This document shows positions 8,388-17,902 of a DNA stretch of 37,334 bases, piece after piece; the first letter of the stretch is position 1; every line of letters starts with the position of its first letter. Under the pieces are notes generated by a model. That model made no database searches and was not told the origin of the DNA. It worked only from the letters and a program-made list of their open reading frames with translations. Position numbers and translations under genes: made by a program. This DNA comes from Verrucomicrobiota bacterium (GTDB taxonomy: Bacteria; Verrucomicrobiota; Verrucomicrobiia; Limisphaerales; SIBE01): contig JAQBVM010000024.1 of the NCBI GenBank assembly GCA_027623095.1, positions 1-37,334 on the forward strand. Reading direction: 5' to 3'.

Positions 8388-9164
8388 CCTAAGAGCGGCA
8401 GTTGATTAACCGCAAAGAACGCAACAAACACGGCGCAGCGAAGCCGCAACCGAATGAGGGATTGAGGGACAACGGAATCTACGGAAGGAGGAGGACACGA
8501 ATTCCGACTCTGAGGTTTTCTGAGAATGATGTGGGGCGATCCATTCTCCGGCCATTCGCAACGAGACTCAAGATTTCGTGAAATTCTCCGCCAGGTTTTG
8601 GAGTGCGGCAACGGAGCCCAGCTCCTAATACGTACTTGCGAATCGCGGTGTGAGCAGTGAATCCCGACGGGATTCCGTCTCAAAGCCCTGGGTTGCGAGG
8701 GACGAGCTACCCTGGGAACCCATTGGAAAACGGCCATTAACCCCAACGGGGTTGCGTCCTCGGTTGCACCAAAACAGCCGCAACCCCGTTGGGGTTGGCT
8801 CGGCCGGGTTCGCTCCACCCAGGGTAGCTCGCAAGCTCGCAACCCAGGGCTTCGAGGCGCAATCCCCTTGGGATTGTTGTTAGATGACGCAAAATGCGTG
8901 TTAGGAGCAGAACGAAGCCTGCGCAGTTGCCGCTTTCGACATGGAACCACGTTGCCTGGAACTCTCCCGGGCACTCGGACTCGCCGAAGCGAAAGCGGTG
9001 AATCGCTCCGCTCGTCATCGCAGTCCAAGACGCTGCCGCGTTCATCGAAGGCTCCTCAAATTCTTCAGCAGCGGATGCTTGACTCATCAGAACAGTTTGA
9101 CAAAAGGGCCGGTATGGGTGTCCCAGACCTAAGGGAACTCAACGGCAATTCGAATGAATAAGCC
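8388..9164. other. Gene-poor intergenic region with repeats
   Basis: No convincing coding sequence is visible between the CRTAC1 gene stop and the leucine-rich-repeat remnants. Several frames are open here (one of 232 codons on the minus strand), but their translations are rich in arginine and proline, have no domain, and simply read through the palindromic element annotated at 8660-8875. The first 250 bases hold short AT- and purine-rich segments without recognisable structure. Confidence 0.6.
8660..8875. repeat. Nested palindromic repeat element (MITE- or REP-like)
   Basis: Three perfect inverted-repeat pairs are nested in about 216 bp. AAGCCCTGGGTTGCGAG at 8683-8699 pairs with 8836-8852 (17 nt). 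CGAGCTACCCTGGG at 8703-8716 pairs with 8818-8831 (14 nt). AACCCCAACGGGGTTGCG at 8739-8756 pairs with 8779-8796 (18 nt). The ends carry small self-palindromes, AATCCC-gac-GGGATT (8660-8674) and AATCCC-ctt-GGGATT (8861-8875). The whole could fold into a long cruciform or RNA hairpin. There is no transposase gene, so if mobile it would act in trans. Confidence 0.75.
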
Positions 9165-9298
9165 GGATTACACCTGACCACGTGGCCGTGGAGATTCAAC
9201 TCTCGAAGCTGTGTCAAACCGTTGAGATGAACCAAATCCTCAACTGTAACATCACTATCACGGAAAATGATGCTGCTTACTCGGCGGAAGCGCCTATT
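9165..9298 (-). pseudogene. Leucine-rich-repeat gene remnant, internal fragment
   Basis: The minus-strand frame beginning at 9298 reads through VEDLVHLNGLTQLRELNLHG, a classic leucine-rich-repeat consensus. The frame is closed just upstream by TAA and TAG codons, has no start codon, and loses the repeat pattern after this motif. It is therefore a remnant, not a gene. It lies on the same strand as the fragment at 9401-9529, and both may derive from one lost repeat protein. Confidence 0.5.
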
Positions 9299-9400
9299 CT
9301 ATTAATAGTAACACTCTGGGGAAGCAGAGGAGGGGTTTGAGGACGAAAAATCCATCTCAATTGGCGGGATAATTCACCAACTTGAAACAGAAAACCCATC

Positions 9401-9529
9401 TCAACAAATAACCAAACCCGGTATTGCGCGCCATAGTTCCTGGCGCTCTTGGTCGGTGACCTGAGTGGTGCTAAGATTCAATGCAACGAGGGACGGCGAT
9501 TCTCTGAGATTTGCTAATCCCTCGATATT
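9401..9529 (-). pseudogene. Leucine-rich-repeat gene remnant, C-terminal fragment
   Basis: The frame translates to a motif that includes SPSLVALNLSTTQVTDQERQ and then ends in an IPGLVI-type tail and a stop. This is how many bacterial leucine-rich-repeat proteins finish (the last repeat, then A-x-P-G-L). An ATG exists at 9598 in this frame, but the residues before about 9529 look non-coding. Only about 40 residues are recognisable, far short of any functional repeat protein. It faces away from the HEAT gene and overlaps its 5' side. Confidence 0.45.
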
Positions 9530-9572
9530 TCTTCTCGGACAGCGAGCGGCCGAGTAACATGAGGTCCAATAG

Positions 9573-10604
9573 ATGACGATTTGGACAATGAGTAGCAAGA
9601 CGAGCCGAAAGCGGTTGATTCTGCTGGGGGTAGCTCTGATTTGTGGATGCGGTTTGCTCGTCTTGAGTTTTTTTCTCAGTATTTCGCGAGAGCCAGTCTA
9701 TGACGGAAAAAGTGTGACTGAATGGTATTCCTTGGTTCTGAAGCGGGAGCTGGATGCCAAGCAAATGGAGGTCGTTTTTGGGCAGTTGGGTCCAAAGGCC
9801 ATTCCGTATATTTTTGCGAATTCCCAGACATCCACGGACACGTTCTCGACAAAGTATCATGCACTCTGGGTTGCACTCCCCTCCATGCTCCGCAAATGGT
9901 TGCCATCGCCACAAGGTGGAGAGGACGACGTAGCCGACATGGCCGAGGCAATTGGTTCCATTGGTCCCTCAGCGATCCAACCGCTTTTGAAGTGGGAAAG
10001 CGCCTCGAACCCATCATTCCGGGAAGCCTGTGTTAACGCCTTGGGCGTTTTCCACCGCCGAGGGCACACATCCGCGTAGGTAATTCCAGCACTTATTCGA
10101 CGCCTGCAAGATAAAGATGCGATGGTTCGTTGGCGAGCTGCCCGAGTATTGTCGCGGTTTGGCCAGCACGCTCAACAGGCCCTCCCGAGCCTCATTGTGA
10201 CACTGGATGACGGCGAGTTGGGGCGGGCACTCGGAGAGACGATTTGGGTCCGAGCAGCGGCGGTTGATGCTCTCGGGGAAATGGGCGTTCATGCAAACGA
10301 AGCCATTCCAAAACTTACTGAACTTACTCAGGATTCCAACGCACATACAGCGTTTCGGTCGCTAGTCGCTCTTCGTAAAATCGGTTGGCATCCGACGAAT
10401 GTCGTGGCGTCAATGATGAAAATGTGGAGAAGCGTTCCGAGCGAACAAAAGATCTATGGGATCAGGATGCTTAGTGAAATCGGTCATCCTGAAGCCCTGG
10501 ACGGACTTCCCATACTCTTGGATGGATTGTCGTCACCGGACGAATCGATTCGCCGGTTATCGACCAATGTCATTCAAAAGCTTGCCCCGGAAAAGCTGCC
10601 ATGA
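9573..10604 (+). pseudogene. HEAT-repeat membrane-anchored protein interrupted by an in-frame TAG
   Basis: One reading frame from the ATG at 9573 to the stop at 10604 encodes a HEAT-like repeat protein, broken once by TAG at 10077-10079. The N-terminus has basic residues and then a single membrane segment (LILLGVALICGCGLLVLSFF), then YDGKSVTEWYSLVLK, a motif common at the start of PVC HEAT-repeat proteins. Repeats continue after the stop without a frame change (VIPALIRRLQDKDAMVRWRA, then ALPSLIVTLDDGELG, then AIPKLTELTQD). The intact length would be about 342 residues. HEAT arrays are protein-binding scaffolds. The codon may be a real nonsense mutation, a sequencing error or, less likely, a read-through site. 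A second ATG at 10122 could start a C-terminal product. The gene converges on the CotH gene, with 48 nt between stops. Confidence 0.7.
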
Positions 10605-10652
10605 AACGTAGCAACGATGACTTCGTTGAACTCTTTCAGTTGACGGGATGGG

Positions 10653-13600
10653 TCAGCGTGCGACCACGCGCAATCGCAGATAGAGTTGCGGTTGATCGCG
10701 GAGGGGCGGTTTGACACGCCATGTGCGCAGGGCTCTGCCATTGCCGAGTGGTTCCGTCGAAACCAATTCGACGTGCGAGGCTCCCTCCTGCCACTCCCCG
10801 AGGTCTGTAGAAAACTGTAGTTCGATCTCGGCTCCTTCGGCCGCCAGACTGATTGGAACCGTCAATACGAGATTGTCTTCTCTAACTGGATTGCCCCTTT
10901 CCCATCTAAATGCCGGAAAGAGGGGAGTCTGGCCGAGGTCGTTCCCGAGCGCGTAATCGATCAGGTCGGGCTCGCCGTTTCCATTCGCGTCGGCCAGCGG
11001 ATCAGCGGGGAACGATACCCCATCCGCCCAGCCGGGCCTTCCGCCCATTTGCAGGCTGGCACGCCAGTTCGCGGAAAGTGCAGGATCGGGATGAGTCTGG
11101 GGAGCGACTAAAACGAGACTATAACCGGTCGTGTCGGGCGCGGTCGGCCAGGGTGGCTGATCACCGTAGGCGAACTCGAAGATGGTTCCGTTGTTCGCAT
11201 CCTCCAGCTTGACGGTTTCCCCACCGTTGCTGAGTGCGGAGCCATTCGCGAAAACGCCCGCCACCGGATGGCCGGTTCCATAAACAGTCTCAAAGGCGGC
11301 GCGATCGCGAACAACCAAAACCCGCGCACCTGGGGCCAGTGAAGTGATGGCGCTGCCGGTAAAACTGAAGTCCACTCCCTGTGTGAATCGTACCCCATCC
11401 AGATTCAGCGTGACCGAGCTGCTGATGTTTAACAGTTCAACATATTCAGCCAGGCCATCACCGGAGGGATGATACATCAATTCGCTCATCACGAGATAAC
11501 GTTGCGCGTCCGATGCCTGCCCGGGGTAAGTGGTCAGGTTATTGGTCGCTCCGGACGCGTCCACGATTGCAAGCATTTCCCCGAGATTGGAAAGGTGCCC
11601 TTGGTATCCACCCTGCACAAAAAGCCCTTCGCCTCCTTTTGGCGATAACGTTCGCGCTCGGAAAGCCGCCGCGTTTGGGCAGACGTAAAGGGTGCCTCTG
11701 GGGGCAAGAACCGTTCCGGCCGCGAAGACATGCTTCACGGCTCCCGTCAATCGCCAGTTGGAAATGTCCACCGCGATCGCATTCGGGTTGACGAGTTGGA
11801 CGAATTCTTCGTCCTGGTTTCCCGAGGTGGGATTCGGCTCGATTGTGCCGAAATTAATTCTCGGTTCAAGAGTGGTTGGCGCGCTGACTCTGCCTCCGTA
11901 AAGTTCCGGCGCGATGATCATGTCGTCGCTGTCCACGACGTCGTTGAGCCCGTGGATCGCGAGCACGTTTCGTCCGCTCCTGAGATTCCCCTTTTTATCG
12001 GAGACATCGAATTTGATGGAGGTCCGCGGATTGGCCTCGTGCGATAGTCTCGCGGCCGAATTCCAATCGGGTGAAGCGGGTGCGTTTGCCGCGACTAACA
12101 ATTCCCCGTTCAGATAAGCCACAAAGCCGTCGTCGTATTGCAATCGCAGCTCGAGCTGGTTCACCGTGGCGGGTTCACTCACGTCAAAATCGATTCGGAT
12201 ATAAACACTGGTATTGCTCCGCATCTGGCTGCCTACGTCCAATCCGATGAGCGGGCCGTAACCGGTTCCCCGCTCGTAGCCCACGCCGGTGAGACCGCTC
12301 AACCAACCGGTCGTGTCGAAAGGCCCAAGTGAGGGATCGCCCGTCCAGGTCGTGCCCAGACTCCCGTTGACGGGCACGAGCACCTTTGCGGTGGTTCCGG
12401 TCGCCACCAGTGGAAAATAGTTGGTCGTCGGCCCTCCGCCGGTCTGCGGCAGCGGAATTTCTCCGCCGCGGCCGACAATTTGTGTGTTATAGATATATCT
12501 GCGGCGGGCGGGAAGATATTCGGTTTTCCATCGATCGATCGCTTGGGCCATGGTTTCCACTTCCGGATTCGTGCTTGTGTACCGCACCGTGGCGCCGCGT
12601 TGCAGCCACGAACCCCATTTCTCAAAATCAAGCCGGGCATCCGATGGAACGATCGACGGAGGATCGATCAAAAGGGATTGTTCATTGAGGCGCCGCTCAT
12701 AGAATAATTCGCCCTCGGGCGTGCCCGGCGCGGGAGGCGGCTGGAGAAAACGGTCGGAGAGCGTGCGAATGCGCCGCATGATCATCGTGCGAATGTCACG
12801 GTTTGCGAACAGGTGGGAGACCAGACGAATGGAGGTTCCGCTGACCACAAATCCATCCGTGTAGAGTCGATTGTCAAAATACGTGTTTTCCTGGTTCCAG
12901 ACGCGCCCATGGGAGAGATCGAGATCCCACGGCAGGATGGCCCATTCTCCGCTTCGCCCAGTGTCGCGGTAGATGTACCAGTTTTTGCGGTGCATATCGA
13001 TGTTCCGGATCACCGAGTTGGCCGCGAGCATATTGACACACCGGGGAATATCGATGTTGTCGTGGAGATAATTGGCCAAAGCCTGTCCGGTAAAATCCAG
13101 GCCATCGATGAGAGCCTGGAGATCGGCGTTGTTTTCAAACCGGCGGGCCTTCTTTTCCACGCCGGCAGTCGCTCTGTTGCCGGAATCCTTGTTAAGTTGA
13201 TTATCGTACACCTTGTACAGAGCACCGTCCTTGTTCAAACCGGCGCGCTCCAGGTACGTTTCGTCCGCGTCCTCGACCAGGTCAGCCGTGCTGAAGAACT
13301 TCCCGTTTTGTTGAACGCGCACGGTAAAGGCAAAATGGGCGGCCACTCCCGCTTCACGCATCACTTCGTACGCGAGCACATGACGCACCTTGGATTTGTC
13401 CGCCCAATTGGTGAGCAGATCAATGTCGGCCACGCGCGGGGCGTTTGCGCTCCAGAGAAAACGCTGCGTGCGATTGAAATCAATATTGTAGCTTTTCTTC
13501 GAAAAACCGGCGGTGGACTGTCCGTGCACGCTGAACAATACGTTGTCGTAAAACTCGCCATTGTAATAAATCGCCCCGCGTGAACCGGTGGCGGTGCCCG

Positions 13601-14534
13601 CCGCGGCGGCACTCCTTGCGAACCAATGCAGCACCGGCAGAGAGGATCTCATTTCCGGATCCCGGGCCACGGTGCCAAAGTATTGATGCGAATCGAGTCT
13701 ATTGTGATAAGCGGGCTCTTTCGTTTCCGTTCCCGTGCGGTCTGCCGCGACAAACCTCCAACGCGTCATTTCCCCGGGAGCAAACGCCGAGTCAGGGATG
13801 ACTACCGTCCATATGCTGTCACCTGCCACGGCATCTCCCTCCGTGCCGTCATCTGTCATCGGCAGCATGGTTTCTGTCCCAAACATCTTCAGGTAGTACA
13901 GCCTCACTTCCGCCACTGGATCGTTTGTCGGACGAACACCTACAGAAACGGTCAACGGACCAACGTCCTGTTGAACGGGATTCTTTTCTGTAACGGAAAT
14001 TATCGGTCCCGCACGCGTGCCGGCGTTATTCGGCTCACCCGGAGTCGGAATCCGGAAGAAACTCCACGCTTGATCCGTCGCCGATGGGTCGAGGCCAAAC
14101 GATTCATTCTCGAATTGGGGTGGGTAGGATGGAGCGAAGGCGCTCACTATCGTCAGCCCATCCGGGGCTGCCAGCGCGAGGTACTCGCCATCCGCCGAGA
14201 GTTGGAAATTTGTGTGAAGTGGGGCCGCGGGATCATTCCGATTCTTGCCCGAGGCGAAGACCACGAGGTACGCGCCGGGGTTCAGGGTGACTGCGGGAAA
14301 TGTCCACTTGCCGAGATTCGCCGCATTGTCCGTAAGGTGATAACCCGCTAGCGAGACCGCGACGTTGTCCGGATTGTGAACCTCGATCCAATCTGGAAAG
14401 TCACCATCCTCGTCAGCCAATCGGGAGACACTAGTGGCCACAAATTCGGTGATGCGTGGAGCTGCGAAGCTACCTGCCATGGAAGACAGCACCAAACACA
14501 CGAGCAGGCTCCGCCAAGAGTTAAATATAAACAT
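10653..14534 (-). CDS. Secreted CotH-kinase-family protein with lamin-tail (LTD) domains
   Basis: This protein of about 1293 aa opens with a signal peptide (MFIFNSWRSLLVCLVLSSMA, cut near SFA-AP). An LTD domain follows at about 26-140 (ITEFVATSVSRLADEDG, WIEVHNPDN, GYHLTDN). The CotH kinase domain at about 300-640 has the matching motifs SVHGQSTAGFSKKSYNIDF, NMLAANSVIRNIDMHRKNWY and the metal-binding ILPWDLDLSHG. CotH of spore coats is an atypical protein kinase. Two further LTD-like domains lie at about 905-1000 and 1025-1145. A DANGNGEPDLIDYALGND segment near 1190 matches a C-terminal signature common in Verrucomicrobia. The ATG at 14534 was chosen; a GTG at 14543 overlapping the upstream stop is the alternative. 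The gene starts 8 nt after the lipoprotein gene, so the two are almost certainly co-transcribed. The kinase substrate is unknown. Confidence 0.9.
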   Translation of the reverse strand: MFIFNSWRSLLVCLVLSSMAGSFAAPRITEFVATSVSRLADEDGDFPDWIEVHNPDNVAVSLAGYHLTDNAANLGKWTFPAVTLNPGAYLVVFASGKNRNDPAAPLHTNFQLSADGEYLALAAPDGLTIVSAFAPSYPPQFENESFGLDPSATDQAWSFFRIPTPGEPNNAGTRAGPIISVTEKNPVQQDVGPLTVSVGVRPTNDPVAEVRLYYLKMFGTETMLPMTDDGTEGDAVAGDSIWTVVIPDSAFAPGEMTRWRFVAADRTGTETKEPAYHNRLDSHQYFGTVARDPEMRSSLPVLHWFARSAAAAGTATGSRGAIYYNGEFYDNVLFSVHGQSTAGFSKKSYNIDFNRTQRFLWSANAPRVADIDLLTNWADKSKVRHVLAYEVMREAGVAAHFAFTVRVQQNGKFFSTADLVEDADETYLERAGLNKDGALYKVYDNQLNKDSGNRATAGVEKKARRFENNADLQALIDGLDFTGQALANYLHDNIDIPRCVNMLAANSVIRNIDMHRKNWYIYRDTGRSGEWAILPWDLDLSHGRVWNQENTYFDNRLYTDGFVVSGTSIRLVSHLFANRDIRTMIMRRIRTLSDRFLQPPPAPGTPEGELFYERRLNEQSLLIDPPSIVPSDARLDFEKWGSWLQRGATVRYTSTNPEVETMAQAIDRWKTEYLPARRRYIYNTQIVGRGGEIPLPQTGGGPTTNYFPLVATGTTAKVLVPVNGSLGTTWTGDPSLGPFDTTGWLSGLTGVGYERGTGYGPLIGLDVGSQMRSNTSVYIRIDFDVSEPATVNQLELRLQYDDGFVAYLNGELLVAANAPASPDWNSAARLSHEANPRTSIKFDVSDKKGNLRSGRNVLAIHGLNDVVDSDDMIIAPELYGGRVSAPTTLEPRINFGTIEPNPTSGNQDEEFVQLVNPNAIAVDISNWRLTGAVKHVFAAGTVLAPRGTLYVCPNAAAFRARTLSPKGGEGLFVQGGYQGHLSNLGEMLAIVDASGATNNLTTYPGQASDAQRYLVMSELMYHPSGDGLAEYVELLNISSSVTLNLDGVRFTQGVDFSFTGSAITSLAPGARVLVVRDRAAFETVYGTGHPVAGVFANGSALSNGGETVKLEDANNGTIFEFAYGDQPPWPTAPDTTGYSLVLVAPQTHPDPALSANWRASLQMGGRPGWADGVSFPADPLADANGNGEPDLIDYALGNDLGQTPLFPAFRWERGNPVREDNLVLTVPISLAAEGAEIELQFSTDLGEWQEGASHVELVSTEPLGNGRALRTWRVKPPLRDQPQLYLRLRVVAR

Positions 14535-14542
14535 GGGTGTCA

Positions 14543-17500
14543 CTAATTGGTTAATCCGTCGAAACTAAGTGCGTGCTGGCTCGTTGTCATTTGTCTGAGC
14601 CCGTTCCCTTCGACCCAGCGGGTATTGTATTTTCGATGCAGTGCATCACTCGGGAATGAAGGCCGTATCACCAGGGAATAACGCTGATCATCCATCCCGT
14701 GATATGGCAGTGGCTCGACGTGAGCGCCCGCCGCCACGTGGAAATCGGAATCCTTGTCCCAACCATCCGCGTATAAGAAAAATTCGCGGACGCTCCCCGG
14801 CGGCTTCGGCGGCAGAACACTTGCCGCGAACTTCAGGGTCAATTCATCGCCGCTATTCATCAACACCAACCCCTCATCTCTTGAGGCAATCAACTCTGAC
14901 ACGTCGCCATAGCGCGTACACCAGCCACCTGGCGTAATCGTCCAAAAGGAGTTCGCGGTGACTCTGCCGTAGTCCGGGGTGAGCGGCCAGTCTGATGGGA
15001 GATCCCGCATCGGGCTAAAGCCTCGAAAATGCAGATCCGCTTCGTTGGGCGCAATAAAAGTAATTCTCGTCTGCGCGTTCGCTTTTTTCTCCATTAACGC
15101 AATGCGGTCCCAGTGAATCTCGAAAGCCTCGGTTACGCGCAACCGGCCCGTACCCGCGGCGAGCTTCCCTTCAAGGTTAACAACGATGGTCTTTGTCTTT
15201 CCGGCAGGTGCGCCAACGGTGACGTCCACCGTTTTCCAAACTCCGGGAGCAACTTCAGCGTCCAATGTTGGAAAGGGAAACGGGAGCGACGAATCTTGCG
15301 AAGCTGCGATATTGGCCATTCCTCCGCCGAATCGAAGCCAGCCGTTCATTACCAGCACCAGAGGTTTGCTCACATCCAGTGGCCCAAAATCGAGTATCCA
15401 TCCGTGAGTCTCGGCGAGTCCTCGGAGTTGGGGCGTGCGCAACTTCGGAGGCGACGCGCGCAGGCCGTCCACGCTTCTCAAAGCGGGAGTGATTTCCCGT
15501 CCCTCGAAATCCTCGGCCTTGCGCAGCGGATGTTCTTTGTGCAGCGTCATCAATGCGCCCGGGGGAAATGGTTTGCCGGGCAGCAGTTTATCGATCGAAT
15601 GCACTTCGACGCCAGGCTCACGGTCCACGACCACCAGTTTTGCTTCGTCGAGGTAGAGCACTTCGCGAAGCTCTTCTGTGATCTTGACCTGAAACGATCC
15701 CTCTTTTGCTGGGAACGTTTGCTCGTTTCCAATCCAAACCAATTCCTCCGGATCGGCCTCGATATAACGTCCCAAGGCGGTTGGCAATCCGAGCGGTGCC
15801 GCGCCTAAAATGTCAGTAATAAAACGGAATCCGTTTCCGTCCCACGCATAAAGGAACGGGCAGGAACCTTCCTGAATCGTCAATTCCAGAGCCAGCAACG
15901 GCTCCTGGCAATTCACCGGAACTTCGGCGGAGCCTTGAGGCCAGTTGAACCAATGCACCAGAAACGAATCGAGTGTCTGATGCTTTCCGACACCCACCTC
16001 CACCGGCAGACGTTCCACGGTCCGAATTAGGCGCAAACCGCCCGTCTCAATCTCGATCTTGCAACCGATCCCGCTGGCATTCGAACGGTTCCCAACCATT
16101 TGAACCTTCACCTGCGAGTTGGCGTTGCCACCGTCGTTTCGAAGAAAGCGCAACCCCCCGCCCGCCAGAGCCATGATGACATCCGAATCGCAGTCGCGGT
16201 CGAAGTCGGCAAAGTGGATTTCCGAAACCGGGCCTCGCGAGAATTTCTCAAGACCGAGCCGGGCCGTTTGTTCCTGAAATCCGGACAGACCGAGATTGCG
16301 CCATACTCGGATTGTTTCGCCTACCGCCCATAGATCGAGCCAGCCATCGTTGTCGAAATCAACGGCCACCACCTGGCGGAAAGCCGCGCCTCCCGGCACA
16401 GCGGTGTCCTTTCGCTCTCCGCTGTTAAAGCAAATGCTAATTTTCCCAGCGCCCACCGTTGCAAGATCCGGCCGCAAGTCGTTGTCGAAATCGCCCGCGC
16501 AAAAAGCCGCCCCGCCCACCCAGTTGTCCAGCTCGCGGGGAACGAGTTTCCCACCGCGCTGCTTTTCGAAGAGCACCGGCGGCCCGTCCAAACGGCTCGC
16601 GATCACATCCATGACTTGATCTCGATTCCAATCCTCCATCATCACCGATCGCACCTGATGTAACGTGTCTGGAATTCCAGAAGTGCCGGTGACATTCGTG
16701 AACGACAGCGGTGCGGATTGCCGCAAGACGCGAAGTTTGTTGCTGCTCCCTGCCACCGCGATCAAATCCAATTTCCCGGTGAAATCCAGATCGATCAACA
16801 TGCCGTCAATCGCGCCCAGATTATTCAGGCCGCTCGAAGCCGTAACATCCATCGCGAGTCCGTTCGTGCCCATCTTGAAAAGATGGCTGCCTTTTCCACC
16901 AAGCACGACAATATCCTCGAACCGGTCATTCTGGAGATCGCCAACCAGGATTTTCGAATAGTCCATGTCCGGCGTGGCCGGATAGGTCAGACCGTAGGGA
17001 TGAAAGGTGCCGTTGGAATTCCAGAGCATGCGAAAACCGAGGCCCTGCTCGACGAGAAAGAGACTTGTCCAACCCGTGCGGTTCGCATCGATCAATCCGA
17101 TCGGACCGGAAAACTTCTGCGCGGCATCGCCAAGCATCCCTTCGGTCGCATCCACAAACTGGATTTTGATTCCTTCGCGCTCCGGCTGGTCCAGCCTGAA
17201 CGGAACCCGGGCCCGCGTGTGTTTGCTCCGTTCGAATACGGCGGCGCCCATTGCCGGCCCTCCTCCTTCGCTATTGGGCTGGTGCAATAGCAGCTCGCGC
17301 TGCGCCTCCTCTTGTCGCCCAGCACGAATGAGTGACTGGGCTAAAAGATAACGCGCCGTCGAATGGAGGCGGTTGGAATCCAATCGGATTCCCTCTTGAA
17401 AGGCCGCGATGGCTTCGTCCCATTGTTTCAACCCCATTCTGGCCACCCCAAGCTGAAACAATGTTGCGGTTTCTCCCGGATCAATCTTTTTGGAATTCTC

Positions 17501-17902
17501 CAGGGCTTTGACTGCTTCCCCCGGACTCAGCAAGCGAAGGTGCGCCGAACCTTTGATGAAGTACGCCGCCGCCGAGTTGGGCTCGATCTTTAATACTTCG
17601 TCTGCTTCGCGAATCGAGTCCGCACTCGCGTCACTCAACAAATACGCATTAGCCAGATTCAAATGAACGTCGGGATCGTTCGGGACGAGGGCCGCAGCCT
17701 CCCTGTAGATCACCAGCGCGTTCGCGGCATCGCCCTGTTCCAGATAATTCTTACCCGTATTCATCAGGCTGAGGAAATGATCGGAAGGAGCTTCCCATGC
17801 GGCGGCGGGCTGGTTCGAGGGATCAGATGGGCCGCGCCTGCATCCAACGAGGCTAAACGCCAACAAAAGCAAGGACGCTGATTGGGCAAAACGCCAGGGC
17901 AT
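14543..17902 (-). CDS. Lipoprotein with TPR, FG-GAP and UnbV/ASPIC-like domains plus a long uncharacterised C-terminal region
   Basis: The 1119-aa product begins with a lipoprotein signal: hydrophobic core, then LVGC with the lipid-acceptor cysteine at residue 21. ATG 17902 was preferred over GTG 17920 because it gives the shorter, conventional signal. TPR repeats occupy about 48-205 (NYLEQGDAANALVIYREAAA, DEAIAAFQEGIRLD). FG-GAP-type loops occur at about 316-580 (DLQNDRFED, DFDNDLRPD, DFDNDGWLD, DFDRDCDSD). A UnbV/ASPIC-like stretch is at about 595-665 (SNASGIGCKIEI). From about 675 to the end is a region starting CPFLYAWDGNGFRFITDILG, seen as far as I recall only in similar TPR/FG-GAP proteins and without a known function. 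It is the first gene of a pair with the CotH kinase gene, so both probably sit on the cell surface and may act together. Confidence 0.87.
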   Translation of the reverse strand: MPWRFAQSASLLLLAFSLVGCRRGPSDPSNQPAAAWEAPSDHFLSLMNTGKNYLEQGDAANALVIYREAAALVPNDPDVHLNLANAYLLSDASADSIREADEVLKIEPNSAAAYFIKGSAHLRLLSPGEAVKALENSKKIDPGETATLFQLGVARMGLKQWDEAIAAFQEGIRLDSNRLHSTARYLLAQSLIRAGRQEEAQRELLLHQPNSEGGGPAMGAAVFERSKHTRARVPFRLDQPEREGIKIQFVDATEGMLGDAAQKFSGPIGLIDANRTGWTSLFLVEQGLGFRMLWNSNGTFHPYGLTYPATPDMDYSKILVGDLQNDRFEDIVVLGGKGSHLFKMGTNGLAMDVTASSGLNNLGAIDGMLIDLDFTGKLDLIAVAGSSNKLRVLRQSAPLSFTNVTGTSGIPDTLHQVRSVMMEDWNRDQVMDVIASRLDGPPVLFEKQRGGKLVPRELDNWVGGAAFCAGDFDNDLRPDLATVGAGKISICFNSGERKDTAVPGGAAFRQVVAVDFDNDGWLDLWAVGETIRVWRNLGLSGFQEQTARLGLEKFSRGPVSEIHFADFDRDCDSDVIMALAGGGLRFLRNDGGNANSQVKVQMVGNRSNASGIGCKIEIETGGLRLIRTVERLPVEVGVGKHQTLDSFLVHWFNWPQGSAEVPVNCQEPLLALELTIQEGSCPFLYAWDGNGFRFITDILGAAPLGLPTALGRYIEADPEELVWIGNEQTFPAKEGSFQVKITEELREVLYLDEAKLVVVDREPGVEVHSIDKLLPGKPFPPGALMTLHKEHPLRKAEDFEGREITPALRSVDGLRASPPKLRTPQLRGLAETHGWILDFGPLDVSKPLVLVMNGWLRFGGGMANIAASQDSSLPFPFPTLDAEVAPGVWKTVDVTVGAPAGKTKTIVVNLEGKLAAGTGRLRVTEAFEIHWDRIALMEKKANAQTRITFIAPNEADLHFRGFSPMRDLPSDWPLTPDYGRVTANSFWTITPGGWCTRYGDVSELIASRDEGLVLMNSGDELTLKFAASVLPPKPPGSVREFFLYADGWDKDSDFHVAAGAHVEPLPYHGMDDQRYSLVIRPSFPSDALHRKYNTRWVEGNGLRQMTTSQHALSFDGLTN

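Noticed and set aside
8330-9028. 232-codon minus-strand frame
   Set aside because: It reads through the nested inverted repeat; repeated arginine/proline-rich phrases come from the palindrome, not from a protein.
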